Assembly (NCBI GenBank): GCA_032164295.1
Contig: JAJHTX010000007.1
Span: 1,214,501 to 1,278,500, forward strand
DNA: 64,000 nucleotides
Origin: Inonotus obliquus
Taxonomy: Eukaryota > Basidiomycota > Agaricomycetes > Hymenochaetales > Hymenochaetaceae
Direction of reading: 5' to 3'
The position numbers and the translations under genes were made by a program. Shown in pieces: positions 33,490-45,534 of the stretch (positions are counted from its first letter, which is position 1; each line of letters starts with the position of its first letter). The notes below the pieces were generated by a model, which saw only the letters and a list, made by a program, of their open reading frames with translations, did not search any database and had not been told where the DNA came from.

Positions 33490-36350
33490 ATGGTCGCTTT
33501 CCGAGGGAGTCCTTCACGCGAAAATGGTGATCGAGGTAGTCCTAGCCAGAGCAAGAGATTGCCTCCTCCACTTGCGAGCTCTACTCCGAAGAAGCGGACG
33601 AACAGCACGAACGGCGTAACCGGTTCTTCCTCGAACAACACACAAAACTCTAACGGGATCAATGGTTCTGGGAGCCCGCTGAAAAGGAGGAAAGTCGCAT
33701 ATATGGATGAAGATGAGGACTATGGGGAGAGCATTGCGGTTAATGGACGAGCAGCCACCTCTACTGGTCAGACAAAGACGCAAAGAAAATTCCAAGAGCT
33801 GCAAGAGCAGCGGAAACAACTCCCAATTGCTAAGGGTTCGTCATTATTCTACTCACATCCGGTGGATGACACTTGACGCGATCTCTGTATAACAGGTAGA
33901 GAAGCGCTTATTCGCGAAATCAGAGAAAATGATATCGTTGTTTTGGTTGGTGAAACAGGTTCCGGGAAGACGACACGTATGTGCGCAGTGAAATTAATCA
34001 TTCTGTGCCTAAAGGATTCTCCAGAAATACCGCAATATATTCTAGAAGCTGGTATCTCAGGCGATGGGCAGATCGGTATAACGCAACCTCGACGTGTTGC
34101 TGCAACTTCGCTTGCTTCGCGTGTTGCGGAAGAACAAGGTGTACCTCTTGGAGGTCGTGTCGGATATGTTGTCCGTTTCAACGGACAGCAGGGACCTGAA
34201 ACGAAGATAAAGTACATGACGGACGGTATGCTCTGTCGGGAGCTTCTGGCAGATCCTCTACTTTCGCGATTTAGCGTCATCGTTATCGATGAAGCACACG
34301 AGAGGACCCTGAACACTGATGTATTACTAGCGAATTTGAAGTCTATCCAGAAGAGAAGGCGAGACGGTGTTGACACTTCGGAGCGGTCGAGTGTTAGTTT
34401 CAAGGGAAAGGAAAGGGCTCGGGATGACAGACAGCTCCTCAAAATTGTAATCATGAGTGCAACTCTTGATGCAGAAAAGTTCAGCCGCTTTTTCAACGGG
34501 TTTGTCCCTTCAGTCGCTAGCCTGTCTTCTATTCTAACTCCTGTCGTTTAAGCGCAAAGGTCCTCTACGTGAAGGGCCGTCAATACCCCGTCGAGATCTT
34601 TTACGCTATCAACAGCCAACCAGACTACGCAGATGCCGCTGTTCGGACCTTCTTTCAAATACACACGGATTATGAGCCAGGCGATGTATTAATATTTTTG
34701 CCAGGTAAGAGCCGTCTTGCGACTTTTCTTAATTCTCAAGGTCTCATTGTTCGCACAGGTCAAGAGGACATTGAGTCCATCCAGAAGGCTATCAATGACT
34801 ACGCTGGTCAACTCCCGCTTAATCATACGGGTGTAAGTCACGTTGGACTACTACAGAGTGTGGATTTATCTGAGCATCGCAAGTGTTGATGTAGGTCCTG
34901 ACATGTCCGATGTACGCCAACCTCCCACAAAATATGCAAGCACGCGTCTTCAAGCCTCCGCCACCAGGCCTCCGGAAGTGTATACTTGCGACGAACATCG
35001 CAGAGACGTCTATTACCATCCCTGGTGTGCGCTACGTCATTGACACGGGAAAACACAATGAGAAACGACATTTTGAATATACTGGAGGAGGTTAGCCCTC
35101 TGTTTGGGGATCGTTAAATGCAACTCACTGACTGGGTGCTCAAGGTTTGGACTCTCTAATGACTCAGAACATCTCGAAATCGTCTGCGATGCAACGTGCA
35201 GGACGGGCTGGCCGCGAGGTCTGTCGTGGTCTCGCAACATTCTAGCAGAAACTGAACTTACCTCTCAACAGGGTCCGGGCATTTGCTTTCGGTTGTATAC
35301 CGAGAGTAGCTTCCGGAAGATGGAAGACACGTACCTACCAGAAATCTTACGGACCAACCTGGTGCAAAGCGCGCTACAAATCAAGTGTCTCGGGCAAGAT
35401 ATCCAGTCACTCGAGTTTATGGACCGGCCAGACGTTGACGCAGGTGAGGAAAAGTCGACTTTTGACCTCCGTATTCTAATACGATGTTAGTCAAGGCCGC
35501 ATATACGACGCTTTGTTTCCTCGGCGCTTTGGACGGGCTGGAAGTGACCAAAATTGGTCGATTAATGAATAAGTTTCCACTCGAACCGGCCCTCGCGCGT
35601 GCACTAGTCGCGTCGCATGATAACGGTTGTACTCTTGAGTTAATCGGTATAGTCTCTGTGCTATCTGCGTCTGCAAAGCTTTTCTTCGACACGGAAGCAC
35701 AACGCGATGAAGCGCAGGAGGCACGCCGGTCCTTCCGGGACGATAGTGGAGACCACATTACAGCGCTCAAGGCGTTCCGTGCATACGAAGAACTCGTTGA
35801 CGGCAAGGTGCCAAAAAGTGAGCGAACAAGATGGTGTCAAGAACACTTCGTGAATGAGCGGGCCGTTAGGGAGGCATACGATATTCAGAAGCAGCTGCGT
35901 GGTATTTGCGAGAGGGAAAAAATTGACTGGACTGCGACCTGTGGCAAAATCGTCGAACCTGTGCTGAAGTCTCTCTTGTTTGGCCTTGCTCAAAATACCG
36001 CTATGTATCGACCTGAAGTGAATGCATACAGATCGATCATACCCGGTTCTGTGAGTGAACTTTTTCAGCCGTCCTCTCTATCTAGTCCGTCTGATTCCAC
36101 GGCGATTCTAGATGATGAAGATCAGAATTCATCCCGGATCTGTCCTTTCTGATCGGAAACGGACGCCGGGTGTGATCATGTTCGACCAACCCGTGAGCGT
36201 TCGTTATAAGCCTTGATTAAACAACTTACTGAAAAGGTGACCCAGCTTTTCACGAAGGAGATTTATGCTCGTGGTGTCTCGATTGTCCCGCCTGAAATGT
36301 ATTCTGTGATCCCCACATTGCTGAGAGTCAGGAGGCAGGACAAAGCCTAG
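33490..36350 (+). CDS. DEAH-box RNA helicase (DHX33-like)
   Basis: About 730-750 residues in about 11 exons. A basic Ser/Asn-rich N-terminus ([19 protein letters not shown], nuclear-signal-like) precedes the helicase core. Motif I is [11 protein letters not shown] (split by an intron), Ia [62 protein letters not shown]2 and OB-fold domains follow ([47 protein letters not shown]). Among DEAH proteins the short N-terminus and this tail fit DHX33, which works in rRNA synthesis and ribosome assembly, better than the spliceosomal Prp2/16/22/43. One intron uses a weak donor (GTCTGT after RAGRE). Confidence 0.85.
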
Positions 36351-36582
36351 GGCAATGTCTCCCTCCTATACATAGACATAGAGATCCTGGTCTGTGATGT
36401 TGTATGTAGCTGTACTGGATGTCGATCTCCAAAGTTGGTAAGGACGAAACCGGGAAGGGCCGAAAATCACCTGCGCGTGACGTCACCAGACTTGAGTGGT
36501 GAATCCGGATCCCGAGTAGTGCATACATACAGGGGGCTTGCGCAGTCAAGGACATCCATCTTGAACTTGAACTATCACCATC

Positions 36583-37610
36583 ATGACTGCCAATTACTAC
36601 GTCAAGGTTTCAAACCTCTCTCCCGAAACCACAGAGAAAAAGCTACACGATTTCTTCACGTACGTCGTCTTTTGCTTGTCGCAGAAGGTCCTCGTATATT
36701 CATACATTGCATCGTTGCCACCTGAAACAACAGATTCTGCGGAAAGTGAGTCAATGAGATTGGCTCCCATGTAAGATTTGTTCTTCTGACGATATTCAGG
36801 ATTGAGAGTATCGACTACAAGGGAGCAAGTGACGTCTCAACAGTCTATTTTGAGAAGCCATCCGCCGTAACGACCGCATTAATGCTCAACGACGGCGCCT
36901 TGGATGGCTCAAAGCTCTTAGTGAAGTCCGATGAGGATCATGCAGACGAAGAACGCGAGGCGCCACATACCGATGGTGCACCATATCATCAATCGGATAA
37001 GCCCAGGGCTGGTAGTGAGTACCCAGATACTTACATGACAGTGGAATTATTGAAATCGTTCTATAGTTGCGGCCGAGTATCTTGCGAAAGGCTACACATT
37101 ATCGGACCAAATTTTGGAACGCGCCATTGAGCTTGACAGTAAGTTTGAATGGACTATCCTAATAACTAATTAACTGATGTCTATGGTTCATCACAGAGCA
37201 GAGGGGCATATCTCAACGCTTCTTATCGTACTTCCAGAGCCTTGATCAATCAATTGGAGCTAGGACCCTCGGACCTGATCAGACTGTATCAGGCAAGCTA
37301 CAAGCTACTCTTACGAGTGCCACCGAGCGTGCTCGTGAGGTGGACGAACAGAAGGGCTTTTTAAAGAGTATGAATGAGGTGCGTCGACCATCTCCCATAT
37401 CCACCTTCGGGGAGGTAATGAGCATGATATAAACAGTACTACACGAAAGCAATTTCGTCGCCTTTTGGTCAGAAGGTCAAGGACTTCTACATGGGTACCG
37501 AGAAGCAGCTAAGGGACATACACGAAGAGGCCCGCCGTATCGCAAGCACCCAGAAAACACAACCGAGCTTCACCAGTGGTGCCACCGCGGAACATACGGG
37601 TGCAGAGTAG
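36583..37610 (+). CDS. VIP1-like RRM protein
   Basis: About 260 residues. An RNA-recognition motif starts at the first residues (YYVKVSNLSPETTEKKLHDF) and continues to IESIDYKGASDVSTVYFEKP. The centre is acidic, and the C-terminal half is helical (EYLAKGYTLSDQILERAIEL, QSIGARTLGPDQ, SSPFGQKVKDFYMGTEKQL). This layout is that of fission-yeast Vip1 and relatives annotated as actin cytoskeleton or heat-related RRM proteins; the function is poorly known. Exon 2 is a 12-nt microexon (36734-36745) that supplies the FCGK turn; exon 1 is 36583-36659 and exon 3 begins at 36800. Without the microexon the RRM would lose four residues in frame. Confidence 0.83.
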
Positions 37611-39142
37611 CCTATCCCCGCTCCAGCTGCACATCCCGTTTCGAAGTAAGATGTTGGTTCTTTCTGCGTTCGAACCTTTAACATGGCAGATGTTAAATGC
37701 TTTGGGTGAAAGAAATTGGAAAGACATAGGACAGTTGGCGGTCCGAAGGTTTAATTCATGTATAATATTTCACCACCTCGACCATGGTCATGTTTGTGAA
37801 TCAGAATTGTTCATTACTGTGTAGCATCGGACTTGTTAACGGTCGGTTGATCGTGAGAGTTATACGCGTGACGTGGGGTGCGAAATGTAACAACGTGACG
37901 GGCGTGGATCTCGAGGTTTAACGCCATGAATGCTTACCTTACACCTCGGAGCATCGCAACTTCACCTCTCCGGCACCTACACCAGCGAAATCCTCTCAGG
38001 GAGTAAACCTTCCTCTTCCTTGAGAGACATGGCATTCACTCGACCAAATAATCCTGAGAATTCCGCGCTGCTGGTCTGCTTTTCTGTCTCTAAAGATCCT
38101 GGAACCGGGTGCTACGTTAATTGAGAAGCTCTCACCGCGGAGGTTCCTATGATTCTGCAGCGAATCAAGACGGCCGAAAACGCTTTCTTAACGCGTCCTA
38201 ATGAATACACGATAGCGGTTCACGAAGCTATTGGCTCCGAAATGAACTAACGTCCGAGCCCTCTGAATGGCTCTTGAACGCTACCGCTCTAATAGATCTG
38301 TTCCTTGTCAAGAAGATCATACAACCAGAAGATCTGTACATGGACCGATCTCGAGGTAACTGAGGACGGAAAAACCTTCTGAACTTTGTCCTTATGTTGT
38401 TGACAATTCCTCCCCGATCAATATCGGACACGCACGATTTTCCTCGGTCGAAGTACCATTTTTACGCTTTTGTGCTCATGTAATGAAGGATCCACCTATA
38501 CTCCGCGGCGACAACATCTTCCACAGCCGAGCAGATTCGAGCTTCACGAGCTCAGGGCTAATGGTTAGATCGTCGTGGAGAGACATCACCAGATCTCACA
38601 GGCTCTTACCGTCCCGGCGGCAAGGTCGAGCTCTGGCGCAATCGGGGTCCCAGTCAGAAGCACGAAGCTGTGGGCGGCAATGAACTCTCGCGCCCATGAG
38701 ATTGCCGAGGAATCAACTCAATTGTGCGGGGTCATAGTTTCGAAGGGGACTTCCACCAGAAGCGCGCTTTCACAGCGATTGACTGGGTGTGAGATCGGTA
38801 CTTCCGCCAGTTTCTCGGTTGTCGAGGAGCGTTGCGTTTCTTGCTTCGTTTGGAGGACGTCGCTGCATATGGAAATGTCTTCGGCTTCCACATGCCCTGT
38901 TGTCGGCCGATTATTTTAATGGTCATTTGATGTAAGTTTGGGCTCCTCCGGGTATTGAATATGTTAGCGCCCGGCCGATCAAACGCTATCGTAGTCGCCT
39001 GTGCTCGTTGTCGGCCGATCGCCCACGCGTCGTCAGCATTGCTTATCATGGACACGATCAGTGACACAAGCAGGGCGTAGAGCTCGAACTGTTACGTTGC
39101 AGACAGATCACTGGTTCGCAGCTTAAAGCTCCTGGCTTTACA
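37611..39142. other. Intergenic region, no supported gene
   Basis: About 1.5 kb. Short open frames on plus (37930-38124, 38575-38919) are protein-like only in patches and I could not link them by splicing. Confidence 0.35.
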
Positions 39143-40182
39143 ATGACAGAGTCCACAGAAGAGCAAATTCTAGTTTCAAATGATGCATGGGACCCTAATG
39201 CATACAACGCAGTTGCGTCCTTCGTATACTCCAAGAACTTTACAGCCCCCGTTCTGGAGCTGCTTAATGCCCAGCGGGAAGAGAGGATACTTGACCTTGG
39301 GTGTGGTAGTGGAGAGCTTTCACTTGAATTGAAGCGGAGTGTAGGCGAGAATGGCGTCGTAATTGGTATTGACGCAAGTGAAAACATGGTGAGTTAATTA
39401 ATTAGTGAACAACAGACACACTTCATCCCCTCTTACCTCATTTCAATCTGGATAATAACAGATCAAGGAGGCTAGGAGAAATGGTCTGGCGACTAGTCTC
39501 GTGTGTGATGCACAAGACCTGCAGCTTCCACCTGCTCTGGACAGTGTGCAAGAATTTTCATCTGCTCTGCCAGATTCATTCGATTATCAGTTCGACGCAG
39601 TCTTCTCAAATGCGGCGTTGCATTGGTGCAAACGAGACCCTCTAGCAGTTGCGAAAGGTGCTGCGCGAGCTCTTATAAAAGGTGGTCGTTTCGTAGGAGA
39701 GATGGGAGGATTCCTGAATATTGCCGGTAAGCTTCCTTCATACTATCCTTAATCTAATCGAATAAGAGCATCTCCAAGGCTTGAGGTCCGCAATACATAC
39801 CGTGCTGCGTAACCGCGGATTTGACCCCCAAGCACTTGATCCATGGTATTTTCCTTCTGCCGAGGACTACAGATTGGTAATGATTTTGATAACGCTTCCT
39901 CCTCAAGGCCAATGGCTAATCATATTCCGTCAGGTGCTTGAACAAGCTGGCTTTCGAGTCAAACACATCTCCCTCACGCCTCGTATCACGCCGTTGTCTT
40001 CTGACATCATTGACTGGCAACGCACTTTCTGCCGGAGGACGTTCTACGCGCACCTTGGCGATGTGGAGGCAGAAGAAGTCATGCGCGAGGTGCAAGACAT
40101 TTGTGCCATTGATAGCAAGGATGCGAGTGGCAAATGGTCAGTGATGTACTGCCGTCTCAGATTCGTAGCGTTTCTAGAATAA
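39143..40182 (+). CDS. Class I SAM-dependent methyltransferase
   Basis: About 280 residues in four exons. The SAM-binding motif I is ILDLGCGSGELS; GIDASENMIKEAR forms motif II across intron 1; DAVFSNAALHWCKRD is motif IV with the usual LHW; ALIKGGRFVGEMGGFLNIAG is the post-IV strand. The C-terminal lobe (VLEQAGFRVKHISLTPR, DIIDWQRTF) resembles trans-aconitate 2-methyltransferase and similar small-molecule enzymes (methyltransferase type 11/25). The substrate is not clear. Introns begin after ENM (GTGAGT), after NIA (GTAAGC) and after DYRL (GTAATG). Confidence 0.85.
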
Positions 40183-42257
40183 GCAACGCATGCCGTACTC
40201 GATTAAAGTGAGCTAAACTTGAATCTTTCTTTCCTTGTCACTGACTCTTTTCGATAACTATGCCTCAGTTGTAAAAGAATTCATGCACAAGTAGATCTCA
40301 TGAATGGAGTTAATAAATATGCAGTATGTAGATATGACATATGCATAATATGGTTTCTACAGGATTTCTACATGATTATACAGATACTGATTATTATAAC
40401 AGCCTAGACGAGTCACCAATAATTTACAGAGTTGGCATTATACCACGGCACGGCCATGGGTAAAGGAGTCGCAAGCATCGTTACAAGGTGCTCATAATTC
40501 TACATTGACGTCATCGGCGAAATGTACACGCGATTGTCGACGAGCACCTGATGGGAGAGGGGGAAGTTCCTTTGAAAGGACGGGGGAGGGCGCCCGCGAG
40601 GACTGAGACAAAACCACGATTAGAGATAGGCCTGGACAGACGAAAGGATGTCATACATGTGCATTGGACGACCCGGAACAAGACCATCGATCGTCGGCAA
40701 AATCGATTGACGACGTGGAGCTTTCTGAGCTTGCAGTTGTCGAGTGCGACTGCTCAAATCCCACCGGTGATTGACCCGTCAGTTTGGGTATGAGAACAAT
40801 GAGTACCAAAGGAGCTAACCTGTCTCCGGGTTCCTCTCGATTGCCTGTTCGAACACGGCATCTCTGTGAGAGGAACATCACGAGGTGCTCTGCTAGGCTC
40901 CGGAGGAACAAGAGGCGTGTTCATGAGAACCAAGAATGCCTCTGAAAGACCGGCGAAGGAGAATGTTGGTGCCATTACGCTGCCTATGTTGGGTTCGGTG
41001 TATCCGGGCCGTAAGGGTCTCAGGTTAGGACACAGGACAAGGTACACTTATTGACGAGGAGAAAAGACAGGGAAGCAGGCGCACTGTTGCCGCTTGGGCA
41101 GCTGATGCTGGGTGGAGTTGCTTGAGCTGGTTCAGTTCGCGTCTCGGATGTGAGTATATATGTAAGATCAGAAGCAGAAATGAAAATGCGATGAAGGCCT
41201 GTGTAGTGCGCTATGTTGTGAGTGAGGCTGACGGTTTGAGGAGCGGTGCGGAGCCGTAGTAAGAATAAGCCGATTCCTCTATTTGGTAGGCAAGTCATCT
41301 CCAAAGACGCCGATCATCTTCCATTCGCGGTAACAACCTTGTTTTGTTCTCTTACCATTTTGAGCATCACTGCACCACCGGAGTTCATTTGCTTAGTCGC
41401 CGTTCTCATATTTGCTGCACTGGATTGTCTGTAATGCCATGCTTTGGCCTTGGCCTATCTACGTTTCACACTAGTTGTGATGAACTCGCAGACTTAGCAG
41501 TGCCGCTGTTGCCGAATCAATTTGGATGACAAACGCTCATGCTTCTCAGTGGCTGCTATAATCCGGTCTTTCCGGAGCTTCTCGATCATGCGTGTTATTA
41601 CACTATGGTGCTCAGTATTATCTTTGCTGTGATGGTGTCATTGGTTATTGGTTTTCTATAGCCACGTCTTATCGCATACACCACCCCACAGACAGGAGAA
41701 CCGCCCATAACCCTTAATTGTATTGCTCTTCATGTTCACCTCACCTGCCAGGTGATGCGTGAAATAATATTTATGTCCCACGAGGACGCAAAGTCAAAGT
41801 GGGGTGCGTTGTTTACTGGACACTTCAACGATATGTCAATCCGAGTTGTTATCGAGCAAAGCCTACCTGAATTTCGTCGGTACTCTTCAAAGGATTCTGC
41901 CTCTCATCTGTGCATGGATGGAATGTCTACATGGCTGTACGTGGCTGGGTGTTGACTTAGAATACTCCAATAAATCCTTCCGAGACAACCATATCTCTAT
42001 CGCTGGACCCTGCTTCTTTCTTCCGCCACCCGCGTCCGATACATACGTCAAGGGCTTTTGGCATAGACTTAATCCGTGGGTGCAGTTAACACTGATTGAG
42101 AGGCGTCGACGTCAATGTGAATAAACGTATCAGCATGTTTCTAATGGGAGGTATTTTTGTTGACGATTTTAAAGTCAGCTCTTTCTCAGTATCCTCCGTT
42201 CCTTAATCGCAATATCCTTCACTATCATCCTACGCTCTACGCAGCACTTTTACGTTT
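40183..42257. other. Intergenic region with one doubtful small gene
   Basis: About 2 kb. The only coding signal is the doubtful minus-strand gene at 40620-40972. The rest shows short frames without resemblance to known families. The start of the region is AT-rich (40240-40450). Confidence 0.35.
40620..40972 (-). CDS. Possible small spliced gene, hypothetical
   Basis: Weak model. An internal frame (DAVFEQAIERNPET) splices in phase 1 through GTTAGC..CTGCAAG to a last exon that reads QKAPRRQSILPTIDGLVP and ends YDILSSVQAYL at a TAA (40620-40622). The upstream ATG frame (MAPTFSFAGLSEAF, 40972) does not join it in phase through any donor I could find. No family recognised. It could be chance. Confidence 0.22.
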
Positions 42258-42770
42258 ATGGACGCAACACGCCCAGATTTCTCGCGCAGTCGGACACTCA
42301 TCGGCGCATTACCGCACGTCAAGCAAACGAATATAGAGAGCCGACGACGCTCTTCTCTCTCTGTCCCAAAAGTTATTCGTGCCGTATCGGATTGCTTTAG
42401 ACGAAAGCGGAAGTCATTCGTATCTGCAGAGTCAGATGGATCCGATTCCGATGCCACTCTTGACCTTGACGAAGGTTTAGCAAGTCCAATGCTACAAGAT
42501 ACTCCGCCCTTACAACGTATGGCAAGCGAATACGAGCGACAAATACTACGGTCTCTCGCGCAAGGAAAGACGTATGCTTATGCCTGCGCACGCTGCCATG
42601 ACGAGGACAGAAAAAAAGATAGTTTGTTATGGAGAAGTAGTGATTCGGACTTGGCAGTTACTGGTGGGGGTGGCCCCGGTACCAATGGGAAAAACTCCAA
42701 CCCTTCGCTAGTCGGGCAAGATGACGCATCTGCACGAGAGGATTCTCAAATTTCTGTTTCGGGCCATTAG
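42258..42770 (+). CDS. Small Ser-rich hypothetical protein
   Basis: Single-exon frame of 170 codons with a clear ATG. It is rich in Ser, Asp and Arg, with a basic patch (CFRRKRKSF) followed by an acidic Ser/Asp stretch (SAESDGSDSDATLDLDE), and Cys pairs in YACARCHDED. No membrane segment, signal peptide or known domain. Codon use looks like a real gene, and a helix-like SEYERQILRSLAQGK lies in the middle. Probably a small regulatory or disordered protein; function unknown. Confidence 0.5.
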   Translation: MDATRPDFSRSRTLIGALPHVKQTNIESRRRSSLSVPKVIRAVSDCFRRKRKSFVSAESDGSDSDATLDLDEGLASPMLQDTPPLQRMASEYERQILRSLAQGKTYAYACARCHDEDRKKDSLLWRSSDSDLAVTGGGGPGTNGKNSNPSLVGQDDASAREDSQISVSGH

Positions 42771-45534
42771 AAGAATCCTTAAGTCTTTTCTTCATGTAAG
42801 TGTTCTTGATTATTTGAAACTGCATGTATATACTTTTTAATGCTTCGTTTGTCCGGATTGGGACGGTTTATGTAAAAGGTTCAGGCGTCCGCCGCGGTGG
42901 GTCCGTAATTATTAAGAAAATCATGACCCATTCAAACGAGTTGCGTTCAGCCAGCTATGTGAATTTTCTGAAATGTGTTCCTTCAATTCATAACATTCCA
43001 AAAGGACTTTACCGATCACGTCGTGTCTTCTCTTGCGAGAAGATACTTCTTTTATTTGATAACGGCATTGACAAACTACTTCTCATGCTCTTTCTTGTTG
43101 CAATGTCTGACTTTGCCGCTTGAAATAAAATATTGAATAAGATCTTCCTCAGATTTCAGATCTGGGATGCCCGGGGTACTTGTGGATTTCACTTCAACCA
43201 AACTATCGGAGTTGCTAGGTTCTTATGATGGTGAAGCGCTAAAAAAGCTTCCTGCGCAATTAACTTTCTGTCCTTAAACGTAAAGGAATCTAGCGCCAGA
43301 TACATGGCGCACCGCATAATGGCACTATAATTATCTAGTGCCGCGATAGTATTTTTATCCTGTATTGAATGTAAATGGCGGCTACCTTATGGAAAATATG
43401 GAGAGTAGTGACGACTTTGGAATTGCGGATCCAAACATTTCTTACGAGAGCTTCTATCATGACTGAGTAAATTGAGTTTGAACGAAGAAAGAGATTTAGT
43501 TGAGAAGCAACTGAGAACTGATCTCAGATGCAGTATAAAAGGAGGTAATTAACGGTGAAGACTAGCGTACCTATTTGCCCCAGAACAAATTAGGTATTAG
43601 AACGACTCCTAAGCTGTCAATAATCAACAGGAAGGTGCCACATTGAGAATAGTAGTCCGCCTCTTGTACTACTTGTTATCTGTATAGGAAAGAAGCAGAC
43701 ATCCAATCCCCACGTTGCAGAAGTGCCTAGCATCACGTACGAAGAAGTTAGCCTCACGGTACGATCTATACGGGTGCTTAGGTGATACAGGTACAATATG
43801 CTGTATGCGGGTCGGGAATCGGGAGAAGTCGAAGACCTCGGTTCAGTAGGCAGACGGCGTATTGCTCATTCTTGGAAGTCATTGACTTGGTGATGGTAGC
43901 AAAGCCTTGCTGACACAACGGCGAGTAATGATGATAGGACCTCAGTGTATCAGATGATCGGTAGTGCTTAGATACTCCGCAGTACTCAAATGCCTCCGCA
44001 GTACTCATCCAAGCATGGTGAATATGAAACCAACTAGTAGTAATAGCTGAAAGAACATACTGAAAAATGGAATGTGCGTGCCAAGCTTTGTGGAGCACAG
44101 AAGTCTTGTGTGGCCCTTTTTCGGAGTACTGACGTCGTTTCTTGTCCACTTTGTTATCTCGAATGTAGTCCGTGGGTCGGCCAGAAGAGAACATTCAGGC
44201 TTGATAGAACCTGGTAACACTATCATTGGAAGCTGTCCCAAGTATCCCGAATGGCACGCACAAGAAAGTCTTGGTTTCCTACGAGCGAATGGCCGAGGTT
44301 TCCCAACGATGCGAGAAAACAATGCTTGGAAGTTGAAAAGATGAAATCGCCCGGCTTATGTACCTGGCAGATGTGAGGGATTGTGCTTGCTTTTGAGAGG
44401 ATTCCGTGTTCTTGCTTGGAAACCAGCCAATTCAGAAGTGGAATCCTATAACAATTGATTTTGTCAGGCAGAAATGATCGAAGCAAAAGCGAACGTGGAC
44501 ATGCACATTGTACTATTAGAAGAAGAATCATAGTGTGAGAATGCCGGATAGCGATAAACCAGCGGGCAAGCAAGGGACGAGGGACTTCGGGTGGGCGGAT
44601 GTCCGACTCAGAGGAATTCAAAACGGAGTCTAAACGCAGGAGTGATTGAACTTGCATAACGGCATGCCTGAGGCTGCCGCTGCAATATTTAGGAAAGTCG
44701 GAAGAAAACGCTGTCCGATACCACATAATATTTGACGCAACATATATCAGTATGCGCATGTACTTCCGGTTTAAGCAAGGGTTCCAGCGAGACTCTAACA
44801 ACAGGAAAGGAACAGTACAGAGACAGAGAAAGTCAGACAAGCAAACGGCCATCAGCAGGCTCAGAGGTTTTCAGCAGACAAGACAAGGTTATGTACAATC
44901 CAGGAGTTACTTATCGCATTATCGTACTGAATTCCGAAGACGTAGCTACTGTGAGAGCGAGAGCGAAGAAATCGTCAGCGCCGCGGCTAAGCGTCGGCCT
45001 CATTGTCTATCTATGTTCCACCAGTGCTTCTTCTTGTGCCGAACCTCTGTGCAACCTTGGAAACTACGGTTTTCCTAGTCCAGCGACTGAGATTGATGAT
45101 GGATGCTTACTCAATCGTTGACTAGTAGTACGGATGCGCAAGGAGAGAATATCACGCGGATTGGACGTGATTGCCGGTATAGCCCGACCAATTCTAACAG
45201 TCTTGGGATACTGGTCAGAGGACCACTAAATAGTGTCGACCATGATCCATATCACGCCCGCTGGCGCTCTTTTTGCACCCATCTAGGTCACCGCAGTCTT
45301 GATCGTGCACCAAACACGAAAGACGGACGTTGAGCAGTTTTTACGGTTGAGCAGCTTGATATTTGATGCTCATGATTTTCCGGCACTCTTCATCCCGTCT
45401 TCCGAAGGCATGGCCACTGAACGTGAGCAGCATTTTTTTGTAACATTCAAGGATACTGCATCGCTGACGCTCACCACTTTCTTCTTCACTAGCACTCTGT
45501 CTCCAGAGTTGTTCAGCGCCAGCTTTCCGTGACC
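42771..45534. other. Long intergenic tract, no supported gene
   Basis: About 2.8 kb. Frames such as 43778-44194, 44223-44852 (minus) and 44732-45121 (plus) overlap each other on both strands, with no domain signal and biased composition. I do not call them genes. The right end must contain the promoter of the carnitine acetyltransferase gene. Confidence 0.4.

Noticed and set aside
44223..44852. 209-codon minus-strand frame
   Set aside because: Cys/Leu/Ser-rich with no domain, overlapped by equally long frames on the other strand; typical of chance frames.
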